DNA from: Bacteroidota bacterium | Lineage (GTDB): Bacteria; Bacteroidota; Bacteroidia; Bacteroidales; JACABE01 | Direction: 5' to 3' | DNA: 64,000 nucleotides | NCBI GenBank assembly: GCA_026391675.1 | Contig: JAPLDQ010000015.1 | Coordinates: 42,331-106,330, forward strand | Shown: piece after piece, positions 9,254 through 17,626 of the stretch | Numbering within the stretch: position 1 is the first letter of the stretch | How the letters are laid out: each line of letters opens with the position of its first letter | Translations under genes and position numbers: made by a program | Notes under the pieces: model-generated | Database searches by the model: none | What the model was told of the DNA's origin: nothing | What the model saw: the letters and a program-made list of their open reading frames with translations, nothing else

Positions 9254-9709
9254 TTATTTCGCAGGTTTTACTGTTTCGTCAATTTTTAAAAAATTATTGC
9301 TTATATCGAAAATAAGGATTTTTGTATCCTTTTTTTTCAGAGTGATTATTGCTTCATTAACTCTTTCGCCACTGCTTTTATCAACAAAAAAGACTTCTGT
9401 AATTTTATATCCGGCATAAAATTTGGCAACATAATCTTTTATTTTCTGAGGTGTATATTCCTTAAGAATACCCCATTTGGTTTGCATAGGAATATTATTT
9501 TGATAATCAATTTCCATTTTATTGCCATCATTTATAAAAGTAACTTTAATAATAGCAATATCCTTTTCCCATACTGCTTTTTCTGCATTAGGAAATCTGG
9601 CTTTAAAATCGGCAAAAGCCTGTGCAGGAACTTCTGTTGTAGCTAACTTCTGCGCAAACATTACAGTAGAAATTAACATCGTAATCAATAATAGACTAAT
9701 TTTTTTCAT
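9254..9709 (-). CDS. Exported PepSY-like (BLIP-fold) protein
   Basis: A 151-residue protein with a signal peptide (MKKISLLLITMLISTVMFAQ) and two copies of the PepSY-like pattern: AFADFKARFPNAEKAVWEKD...IKVTF at about residues 31-58, and a second half with IKDYVAKFYAGYKITEVFFVD at about 91-112. These small periplasmic proteins are abundant in Bacteroidetes; their function is not established. It stands alone with its own terminator. Confidence 0.75.
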   Translation of the reverse strand: MKKISLLLITMLISTVMFAQKLATTEVPAQAFADFKARFPNAEKAVWEKDIAIIKVTFINDGNKMEIDYQNNIPMQTKWGILKEYTPQKIKDYVAKFYAGYKITEVFFVDKSSGERVNEAIITLKKKDTKILIFDISNNFLKIDETVKPAK

Positions 9710-9781
9710 GTGTTATTATTTTTAAATAAGTAATGCAAACTTACATGTTTTAGAATTAATATGCACTCTTTTTAAGATTTT

Positions 9782-10564
9782 TTATAAAAAAGATTTAAAA
9801 AGTGTTTTAAAATCAAATATCCCAAAAAGTTGAGCGGAAGTTATAAGTATAATGATGATGATTACCCAGCGAACAAAATTAGCGCCCCAGCTTACGGCAA
9901 ATTTTGAAGCAATAAAAGCACCAATTATATTACCAATGGCATGAATCAGGCCATATTCATAATTAATCTGCTTGTTGTAAATAAAGACCAATAAGGTAAA
10001 AGGAGCATATAAAAGCACAATAAAAACTTTTAAAGCATTGGCTTTTACCAGATCATAACCGGCATTCAATACCAGTCCTGCTAAAATAAAATACCCAACG
10101 CCAACATGAATAAATCCACCATATAAACCAATTAAAAAGAAGATAAAATATTGAAGTACTGAAGTTTTCCTTTCAATCAGATGTTGTTGTCCCTTGAGCC
10201 ATTGCTGAGGCTTATAAATAATAAAAAACAACATAACCAACATTATGATGGCCATTGCTTTTTCAAATATTTTTTCATCAATATCTACAGCAATCTCAGC
10301 TCCGATAATTGAACCAATGGCAGTTGGTATTCCTAACATTAATCCTTTTCGTGTATCCAGTACTTTTTGTCTTTTAAAACTTGCTGAAGAAGTAAGGGTT
10401 TGTAATATTACAGCTATGCGGTTAGTACCATTGGCAACACCGGCAGGCAATCCCAAAAACATAAATAACGAAATGGAAATAATAGTGCCACCGCCGGCCA
10501 GTGTATTGATAAAACCAACCAGTAAACCCGAAACAATTAATGCAGTAACTATTATAAAAGACAT
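9782..10564 (-). CDS. TSUP family (TauE/SafE) membrane exporter
   Basis: A 260-residue membrane protein with about eight hydrophobic segments in two halves. It has the TSUP signature GFINTLAGGGTIISI near residue 20, and the second-half equivalent GLYGGFIHVGVGYFILAG near residue 143. The family exports or takes up sulfite, sulfoacetate, thiosulfate or related anions. No sulfur genes adjoin, so the substrate is unknown. Confidence 0.85.
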   Translation of the reverse strand: MSFIIVTALIVSGLLVGFINTLAGGGTIISISLFMFLGLPAGVANGTNRIAVILQTLTSSASFKRQKVLDTRKGLMLGIPTAIGSIIGAEIAVDIDEKIFEKAMAIIMLVMLFFIIYKPQQWLKGQQHLIERKTSVLQYFIFFLIGLYGGFIHVGVGYFILAGLVLNAGYDLVKANALKVFIVLLYAPFTLLVFIYNKQINYEYGLIHAIGNIIGAFIASKFAVSWGANFVRWVIIIIILITSAQLFGIFDFKTLFKSFL

Positions 10565-10604
10565 TTAAATTAATAATTTATATATTATCTTTATTCCCTT
10601 TTTA

Positions 10605-10660
10605 AAATTCCTAATTCCTAATTCCTAATTCCTATTGCCTAATTCCTATTGCCTAATTCT
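10605..10660. repeat. Tandem 7-bp array (TAATTCC / TATTGCC)
   Basis: About eight heptamers in a row, mostly TAATTCC with interspersed TATTGCC. The array overlaps the 3' end of the minus-strand permease gene: its last codons and stop (I-R-Q-stop) are spelled by the array. Confidence 0.85.
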
Positions 10661-12388
10661 CAACTTACTATGTTTATTTCCATAAGCAAAATATAAAATC
10701 AAACCTACCACCAACCATATTATAAAACGCATCCAGTTCGTAATTCCTAATTCAGTCATTAAATAAAGATTTGTTAATAATCCCAGTACAGGTATAAGTG
10801 AGAAATTCTTAATTAATGCCAGAATACTTACCACTGTTGCAATAATAATATATCCAAGCATTGGAATCTGGTGCTTAAATATATTCCAGAACCCATTTGT
10901 TTTATAATGTGCTCCGTTAAAATTAAAAAAACGGAATACGGCTTCTGAGTTAAAGTAAAACAAAGAAAATAAAACAATAAACCATATTATAGGTAGAAAA
11001 TATCTGCTGTTGACATAAGGAACACGATAGCTTCCCCCCTGCTGCAATGTATTACCACCTTTTTTAGTATCCATTATCAGTACACCACCCGATACCAGAA
11101 CAAAAGCAAATAAGGTTCCAATGCTTGTCAGATCAGTTACTTCGGTCAGGTTTAAGAAAAGTGAAGGGAAAGCAACGATAATACCTGCTATAATAGTTGC
11201 AAAAGCAGGTGTTCTGTATTTCGCATGTAATTTTGAAAAGCGTTTAGGTAACAAACCGTCCCTGCTCATACTCATCCATATTCGTGGTTGACCTACCTGA
11301 AAAACCAGTAAAACGCTTGCCATAGCAATAATAGCACTTACTGCAATAATTCCTGATAATTTAGTAAGATGAAGTTTTTCGAAAGCATAAGCCAGGGGAT
11401 CACCCACACCTAATTCGCTGTAACTTATCATTCCTGTTAACACCAGACTTATCATTACATACAAAACAGTTGTAATTGCAAGGGCATATATCATTGCCCG
11501 GGGTAAATCTTTTTTTGGATTTTTACATTCTTCGGCAGTGGTAGAAATAGCATCAAATCCTATATAAGCGAAAAAAACACCGGCAACACCCTTTAGAACG
11601 CCACCAACACCGTTTGGTGCAAAAGGTGACCAATTGGCCGGATTTACATAAAAAGCGCCCACACCAATTACCAGCATGAGTATTGCTAATTTTAGCAATA
11701 CCATAATATTACTGGCTACTTTGGTTTCATAAATCCCTTTATAAACCAGATAACTGATAAAAACAACAATTGAAAAAGCAGGAATATCAGCAATTAACCG
11801 AACGCCAAAAAGCTGAGGCGCATTTTGCCATGCGATATAGGCTTCCTGTATATTTCCGCTTAACTGACTAATGGGTAAACCACTCTGAAAGCTCTCCAAT
11901 GCTTTATGATACCCCCGGGAAGCACTCAGAAAATCAGTACTCATATATTCAGGTATTTTCAAACCAATCCCCTGCATGAATCCGGTAAAATAATCTGACC
12001 ATGAAATAGCCACTGCAATGTTTCCTACAGCATATTCCATAATCAAGTCCCAGCCGATAATCCAGGCTATTAATTCACCAAAACTAACATAAGCATAGGT
12101 ATATGCACTTCCGCTAATAGGAATACCTGATGCAAACTGGGCATAGCACATGGCAGAAAACCCACAGGCTATGGCAGTAAATATAAAGAGGACAGAAACT
12201 GCAGGTCCGCCATTTACAGCAGCAGTTCCAATGGTACTGAAAATACCGGCTCCAATAATAGCAGCAATTCCCAGTGCTGTTAAATCTCTTACACCCAGAC
12301 TTCGCTTCATGCCCGAAGATAATTTTTCTTCGATATCAGCATGATGCAGTATCATTGCAATTGTTTTTCGGCGGAAAAGATTTCTCAA
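10646..12388 (-). CDS. APC superfamily amino-acid permease
   Basis: A 580-residue permease with about 14 hydrophobic segments, of the cationic-amino-acid-transporter/YfnA-like branch. The first unwound helix motif is AAIIGAGIFSTIGTAA (residues ~40-55), followed by SFTF-like FTAIACGFSAMCYA, and the family segment FFAYIGFDAISTTAEECKNPKKDLPRA near 270-296. It carries a longer periplasmic insert than usual between helices 3 and 4 (~residues 135-200). An internal ATG at 12355 is an alternative start. The stop codon falls in the heptamer array, so the C-terminus may vary by slippage. The substrate is not predictable. Confidence 0.87.
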   Translation of the reverse strand: MRNLFRRKTIAMILHHADIEEKLSSGMKRSLGVRDLTALGIAAIIGAGIFSTIGTAAVNGGPAVSVLFIFTAIACGFSAMCYAQFASGIPISGSAYTYAYVSFGELIAWIIGWDLIMEYAVGNIAVAISWSDYFTGFMQGIGLKIPEYMSTDFLSASRGYHKALESFQSGLPISQLSGNIQEAYIAWQNAPQLFGVRLIADIPAFSIVVFISYLVYKGIYETKVASNIMVLLKLAILMLVIGVGAFYVNPANWSPFAPNGVGGVLKGVAGVFFAYIGFDAISTTAEECKNPKKDLPRAMIYALAITTVLYVMISLVLTGMISYSELGVGDPLAYAFEKLHLTKLSGIIAVSAIIAMASVLLVFQVGQPRIWMSMSRDGLLPKRFSKLHAKYRTPAFATIIAGIIVAFPSLFLNLTEVTDLTSIGTLFAFVLVSGGVLIMDTKKGGNTLQQGGSYRVPYVNSRYFLPIIWFIVLFSLFYFNSEAVFRFFNFNGAHYKTNGFWNIFKHQIPMLGYIIIATVVSILALIKNFSLIPVLGLLTNLYLMTELGITNWMRFIIWLVVGLILYFAYGNKHSKLRIRQ

Positions 12389-12441
12389 ATTAAATAGTTT
12401 TTTTAAAGCAAAAATAGTTTTTTTTAGATAAGTAAAAAAAA

Positions 12442-12476
12442 ACTGCCTTAAATGTTATAAACACATTTAAGGCAGT
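12442..12476 (-). terminator. Terminator after large Fn3-like surface protein
   Basis: Fourteen-bp perfect arms (ACTGCCTTAAATGT / ACATTTAAGGCAGT) with a 7-nt loop, followed on the minus strand by a run of T. A strong intrinsic terminator for the gene at 12499-15921. Confidence 0.9.
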
Positions 12477-12498
12477 CAATTGAAAATCAGAAAAATTA

Positions 12499-15400
12499 TT
12501 ATTGAATGATAAGTTTTTCAGTAATGGTTTTGCCATTAGATTTATTAAGCATATTTACAAAATAAATTCCTTTGCCAAATCCTGATAAATCAATGTTAAT
12601 AAACTGCTGCATGCTTTCTTGCTTTAATAATAAACTACCTACCAAAGAATAAATTTTTATTTCAGCATCCATTGGTCTTTCCATGGTAATTGTAATTTTT
12701 CCGTTTGCCGGATTTGGATAAATTCTGAAAGCATTCATATTGTTTTCATTTATACCGGTAGCATTAACCAAATCATTACTATCACGTGGAATAAGCACAT
12801 AACCTGATAAATAAGGAGAAGTAGCATCAATCTGACTAACAATTCCTGTCAGGTTAAACGGATAGGTTGGTGCAGCTTTTGACTGTAAGTTACAATTTGT
12901 ATATAATCTCAGCGTAATGGTATCAATACCTCTTAAGGCAAGCACATTAACAGTTGTAGTACCGGCTGAAGTTGGCCAGCCACTCAGATAAGTTAAAGCT
13001 GTCATTTTTACAAATTGCGATTCGTTTGATTCGCTCATTGCTGTGATGGTAAGTGGATTATGTAAAGGACGGGCCTGAGAAATCAATACTATTGAATCAG
13101 GAACAATTTCAGTTAAACCACTAACCTGAGCAATTTTACCTATAACACGGATTGAATCACCTTCAGTTGGAGTATAGGTTAAACTGGTGTTTCTATAAAC
13201 ATTTATACCAGCAGTAGGATCCAAAATATAAAAATTATACCCGGTTGAAACAGTATATTGTTTAAAATTAATACCATGTACTACACCCAACAATTTGCAG
13301 TTAACATTTATAGAGTCAGCTACACCGGTTGTTGCATTAATGGTTCTAACCTGAGCAATGTTATATACTACAGGTAATTTCTTTGTTGTAAATGCAATTT
13401 CATTACCGTAGCCAATACCAACAGCATTAATAGCATAAGCTTTTACATAATAATTGGTATTATCAGTTAATGTTGTTACTGAAGCAGTATAACTTCCGGT
13501 ACTGCCTGAAACAGTATTCATAGAATCAGCTATTGTAGGATTGGTAGTTTTTTTCCAGCAGAAACCTCTTGATAAAATCGTATCACCACCATCACTGATA
13601 ACTGTACCGGATAAAGTTGCATTTGTATATCCGATAACAGTTGGAGTATTTGTTGTAACAGCAGGAACTACTGGATTTGCAGTTGTTGTGAATACAGAAT
13701 CAGCACCATAATATATTGGTCCTAATGAACTAACAAAATATGCTCTGTAATGATAAGTTGTACTTAAATTCAGATTTGTAAGATTAACAGTATAAGCACC
13801 GGTAGTAACGGTTGAAGTCCTGATTGAATCTAAAGTAGTAGGATTCGCGGTAGTTCTATAACAAACACCTCTGGATGTGATGGTATAACCTCCATCTGAA
13901 GTTATGTTTCCAGCACAGGTAGCTGTATGCTGTGCAATATTGGTTGTACTACCGGTAATAATCACAGGGGTTGTATAATTCAAAATCAAATCAGTAGTAT
14001 TTCTGGGTAATACCTGATAACCGGTAGTGTAAGGAGATGTGGTACATACCTGACTAACTATACCTTTGATTGAGAAACTTACTGTTGGAGCAGGTGTTCC
14101 CTGTAAATTACAGTTTGAATAAATTCTAAGCACCACTGTATCTGTACCATTTTTAACGGTATAAACAGTTTTAGTTGAACCAGCTGTAGTAGGCCATCCG
14201 CTCAGGTAAGTCAAATTATCAATTTTTACTAATTTGGATTCCAGGGTATCATTATTCGGTAAATTAACAGTAATAGGATTAAACAAAGCATTTCCACTTG
14301 AAAGCAATACCAATGAATCTGGTAAAAGCTCAATTAAGCCGTTAACCTGAGCTGTTTTACCAATTATCCTGAGTTTATCACCTTCTGTCGGTGTATAACT
14401 TAAAGTTGATGTTTTATATACATTTATACCTGCAGTTGAATCAACAATAAAGAATGAATAGCCGGATGTAGCATAATTCAATCCGTGTACAACACCGGAA
14501 AGTTTACAATTTACATTCAATGAATCTGCAACTCCCAAGCTGTTTACCGTTCTAACCTGTCCTATTTTATAGGAAGGAATAATCATTTTAGTTGAAAAGC
14601 TTAATTCACTACCGTATGCAGTTCCAACACTGTTTATAGCAAATGCCCTGGTATAATAAGTTGTATTAGGTGTTAAATTTATAAGATTACATACATAAGC
14701 ACCTGTAGTACCAGTTGAATATTTTACAGAATCTAAAGTAGTAGCTCCTGCAGTCAACTTCCAGCAAACACCTCTTGAAGTTATTGCAGAACCGCCATCG
14801 TTGATAACTTTGGCTGCAACACTTGCCAGATTTGTACCGATTAAATAAACAGAATCAGTAGTAACTGAAGCTAACATAGCACTGGCAGCAGTTGTAAATG
14901 TTGAATCGGCACCATAGGCAACACCCATGGTATTTCTGGCATAAGCTCTGTAGTGGTAAGTAGTTCCGATAGATAATCCACTTAACGGATTACTGAATGC
15001 ACCTATATTTGCTACATCTGTAGTGTGGGTTGCACTTGTATCAGGATTTAAAGATGTACTGTAACAAATCCCCCTTGAAATCATAGTCAGACCACCATTT
15101 GAAGTAACATTTCCGCTACATATGGCTGAATTGGTAGAAATACTGGCAACCCCGACAGTAGTAACCTGAGGGATGGCTAAATAGCCAACTGCCAGATTCC
15201 ATGAATTAGCCACTCTTATTTCGTCAACATTTACATAAGTTGTGTTTGCTGTAGTTCCTTGTCGTAATGCTATTGAATAAGCTGAATCCAAATCAGCATT
15301 AGCCAGATCAGTTGAAGATATTCTGACTGTTGGACTTCCTTCATTTCCAATTACAGGATTAATAAATAACGATATACTATCATTGGTTAATGTACCAGTC

Positions 15401-15921
15401 ATAAAAGTATATTTTAAAACCAATAAAAAGGTAGAATCAATGGAATAAGACAAAGTAGAATATGTAGCACCTGAACTCCCTTTTTGAACACCAAAATAAA
15501 TTTGAGTAGCATCTGTTGTACTTTTTTTAACGTAAATACGTCCTGGAAAAGTAGTTGCTGTTTTTAAATAATGCATAAAGTAATCTCCTGTGGTGGTTGT
15601 AGAATCAACTTTTACCAAGGCAGCTAAATAAACGCTTCCGGATGTTTGTCCGGGAAATGTTTTATTAATATCATTACCGGTATTTTTGATATATGCACTG
15701 TTACCTGCAGATGCCGGATACTGAGTATAGGTTAAATTTCCACTTTTTACTAAAATCGTATTTGGAGTTGTACCGGTACTATGTACAACCCACCCATGAG
15801 CGATAAGGGAATCACCAACAGGATAATTAAATTGTTCGTTCAACAGCAATGTTTGAGCCTGCAGTGAAAACAGCAGCATGCATACTATTGAAATAAAAAA
15901 AGAAAGTGTAATTTTTTTCAT
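12499..15921 (-). CDS. Large multidomain T9SS-exported surface protein with internal duplication
   Basis: A 1140-residue protein with a signal peptide (MKKITLSFFISIVCMLLFSLQAQ) and an N-terminal lectin-like beta domain to about residue 245. Fibronectin-III-like modules follow (each ends Y..RAYA.N..G..YG....FTT, near 255-345, 345-445, 655-745 and 750-855). Two near-identical modules (about 450-650 and 860-1055) share VRT.N...GVADS.NVNCKL.GVVHG and PTEGD..R.IGK.AQV.GL.E..PDS, and look like the OB-fold/DUF5689-type modules of Bacteroidetes exo-proteins. The final ~80 residues are a T9SS type A sorting domain (FRIYPNPANGKITI ... GIYFVNML). No catalytic domain is visible. Function is unknown, probably adhesive or ligand-binding. 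Confidence 0.83.
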   Translation of the reverse strand: MKKITLSFFISIVCMLLFSLQAQTLLLNEQFNYPVGDSLIAHGWVVHSTGTTPNTILVKSGNLTYTQYPASAGNSAYIKNTGNDINKTFPGQTSGSVYLAALVKVDSTTTTGDYFMHYLKTATTFPGRIYVKKSTTDATQIYFGVQKGSSGATYSTLSYSIDSTFLLVLKYTFMTGTLTNDSISLFINPVIGNEGSPTVRISSTDLANADLDSAYSIALRQGTTANTTYVNVDEIRVANSWNLAVGYLAIPQVTTVGVASISTNSAICSGNVTSNGGLTMISRGICYSTSLNPDTSATHTTDVANIGAFSNPLSGLSIGTTYHYRAYARNTMGVAYGADSTFTTAASAMLASVTTDSVYLIGTNLASVAAKVINDGGSAITSRGVCWKLTAGATTLDSVKYSTGTTGAYVCNLINLTPNTTYYTRAFAINSVGTAYGSELSFSTKMIIPSYKIGQVRTVNSLGVADSLNVNCKLSGVVHGLNYATSGYSFFIVDSTAGINVYKTSTLSYTPTEGDKLRIIGKTAQVNGLIELLPDSLVLLSSGNALFNPITVNLPNNDTLESKLVKIDNLTYLSGWPTTAGSTKTVYTVKNGTDTVVLRIYSNCNLQGTPAPTVSFSIKGIVSQVCTTSPYTTGYQVLPRNTTDLILNYTTPVIITGSTTNIAQHTATCAGNITSDGGYTITSRGVCYRTTANPTTLDSIRTSTVTTGAYTVNLTNLNLSTTYHYRAYFVSSLGPIYYGADSVFTTTANPVVPAVTTNTPTVIGYTNATLSGTVISDGGDTILSRGFCWKKTTNPTIADSMNTVSGSTGSYTASVTTLTDNTNYYVKAYAINAVGIGYGNEIAFTTKKLPVVYNIAQVRTINATTGVADSINVNCKLLGVVHGINFKQYTVSTGYNFYILDPTAGINVYRNTSLTYTPTEGDSIRVIGKIAQVSGLTEIVPDSIVLISQARPLHNPLTITAMSESNESQFVKMTALTYLSGWPTSAGTTTVNVLALRGIDTITLRLYTNCNLQSKAAPTYPFNLTGIVSQIDATSPYLSGYVLIPRDSNDLVNATGINENNMNAFRIYPNPANGKITITMERPMDAEIKIYSLVGSLLLKQESMQQFINIDLSGFGKGIYFVNMLNKSNGKTITEKLIIQ

Positions 15922-16105
15922 AAATTTATTGTTTTTTTGTTTATAATTTTAATTATAAGTAACCAACAAATATCTGAATATATTTCACATAAACAATACA
16001 TTAAAATGTTAAAATTTGCAAAAATATGGAAATTTTAAATTAATGCTAATGATTCCATCATCAAGAAATTTAATGTAATTTTGTTACATATAAAAATCAT
16101 ATAAA

Positions 16106-16792
16106 ATGAGAATTCTATTATTAATAGTATTTAGCTTAATCATCAGTTATTCTGCATATTCCCAGGAAGACAAAGCAGATATAAATGATGAATACTGGAG
16201 TTTTGGAACAAGAGATGTTGCAGAATTTAATAATCCGGACATGCTGAGTGAAAACATTCAGTACCGGGTAAAAATTACTTACTTACCTATTGAAGCAAAA
16301 ATTGATGGAAGAGGTAAATATGTCAATGATAAGAAAGACAGCATCTGGAATGGCTTTTATAATAATGGGAAACCTTATTTTACCGAATGGTATAACAAAG
16401 GGAAACTTAAAAATGGTATGAGTTATGATGCTTCAGGGAAAACATATATTTACAAAAAAGAAATACAATTTGCCAAACCTATAATAGGATGGGATGATTT
16501 TATATTTTTTGCTCAGCGGTATTGGATGAAAGTTGCCGACTTTATTGAGGCTAAATATCCCGATAATTATCAATTTCTGAAAAACAAAGAAATTGCCGTT
16601 AGTTTTGAAATCATTGTAAAAGAAAATGGAACTATCGATATAGGCGAAATTGCAAACGGCAGAAATTATGGATTTGATAAGGCAGCAGCCCGAAAAATGC
16701 TGTCAGTATATAATGGGAAATGGATGGCTGCACTTTTAAAAGGGCAAGCTGTAGAATCAAAAGTAAAATATACTGTCTTTGTTAAGTTTTAA
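16106..16792 (+). CDS. Exported protein with TonB C-terminal-like domain
   Basis: A 228-residue protein with a signal peptide (MRILLLIVFSLIISYSAYSQ). The mid part resembles MORN/YwqK-like wording (GRGKYVNDKKDSIWNGFYNNGKPYFTEWYNKGKLKNG). The last ~65 residues follow the TonB C-terminal pattern: VSFEIIVKENGTID.GEI..G...GFDKAA..ML....GKWM.ALLKGQ.V.S...Y.V.VKF. It lacks the cytoplasmic membrane anchor of a true TonB, so energy transduction is unlikely. It ends 26 bp before cdaA and may be co-transcribed. Confidence 0.65.
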   Translation: MRILLLIVFSLIISYSAYSQEDKADINDEYWSFGTRDVAEFNNPDMLSENIQYRVKITYLPIEAKIDGRGKYVNDKKDSIWNGFYNNGKPYFTEWYNKGKLKNGMSYDASGKTYIYKKEIQFAKPIIGWDDFIFFAQRYWMKVADFIEAKYPDNYQFLKNKEIAVSFEIIVKENGTIDIGEIANGRNYGFDKAAARKMLSVYNGKWMAALLKGQAVESKVKYTVFVKF

Positions 16793-16818
16793 CCGAATAA
16801 TACCAAAAAACTGTTTTT

Positions 16819-17619
16819 ATGCTTACCTTATTTATTGAACAATTACCTCATTTAAGAATTCTCGATATTATTGATATTGTTTTGGTTGCCTATCTTTTTT
16901 ATGAACTTTATAAACTCATAAAAGGTACTGCTGCTATCAATATTTTCATAGGAATTATTTCCATTTACCTGATGTGGAAATTGGTAAGAATACTGGAAAT
17001 GGAATTACTTACTGAAATTTTGGGCCAGTTTATCAGTGTAGGTGTTATCGCACTCATCGTTGTATTTCAGCCGGAAATCCGTCGTTTTTTACTTTTATTG
17101 GGTACTCCCGGATTTATCAGTAAAAAATCAAAACGATTTCTATTCTGGCGTATTTATATGGGAAATGAAAGCAGTTTAAATATTGACCCGATAATACAGG
17201 CCTGTCAGAAAATGTCGCAATCTAAAACCGGAGCTTTACTGGTAATTGCCAATAAAAATGAATTACAGACATTTGTGAATACAGGTGATCTAATTGAAGC
17301 CAATATTTCTATGCAATTATTGGAAAATATTTTCTTTAAGAACAGCCCTTTGCATGATGGTGCTGTTATTATAGTTAATAATCGTATCAGAGCTGCTAGG
17401 TGTATCTTACCTGTTTCAGGAAACAGAAATATTTCCCATGACTTAGGATTACGGCATCGTTCAGCAATGGGCATAACTGAACAGTCAGATGCAATAGCCA
17501 TTGTTGTTTCCGAGCAATCCGGGAAAATTTCGTATTGTAAAAAGGGAGAACTTACATTAGATATCCAACCTTCCCAGTTAAAAGACTTTCTGGATGAAGA
17601 GTTTAATGTAATCAGCTAA
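16819..17619 (+). CDS. cdaA: Diadenylate cyclase CdaA (c-di-AMP synthase)
   Basis: A 266-residue protein with three N-terminal membrane segments (within residues ~15-80) and a cytoplasmic DisA_N domain. The catalytic DGA motif is at residues 180-182 and RHR at 212-214, followed by the AMGITEQSDAIAIVVSE segment. It makes cyclic di-AMP from two ATP. In many bacteria cdaA is followed by cdaR and glmM. Here its 3' neighbour is a convergent surface-protein gene, and the YbbR-like gene is 15 kb away at 981-1976. Confidence 0.93.
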   Translation: MLTLFIEQLPHLRILDIIDIVLVAYLFYELYKLIKGTAAINIFIGIISIYLMWKLVRILEMELLTEILGQFISVGVIALIVVFQPEIRRFLLLLGTPGFISKKSKRFLFWRIYMGNESSLNIDPIIQACQKMSQSKTGALLVIANKNELQTFVNTGDLIEANISMQLLENIFFKNSPLHDGAVIIVNNRIRAARCILPVSGNRNISHDLGLRHRSAMGITEQSDAIAIVVSEQSGKISYCKKGELTLDIQPSQLKDFLDEEFNVIS

Positions 17620-17626
17620 AAAATAA

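Noticed and set aside
16106..16792. True TonB energy transducer
   Set aside because: It has a cleavable-type signal peptide and lacks the proline-rich spacer and inner-membrane anchor, with no exbBD nearby.
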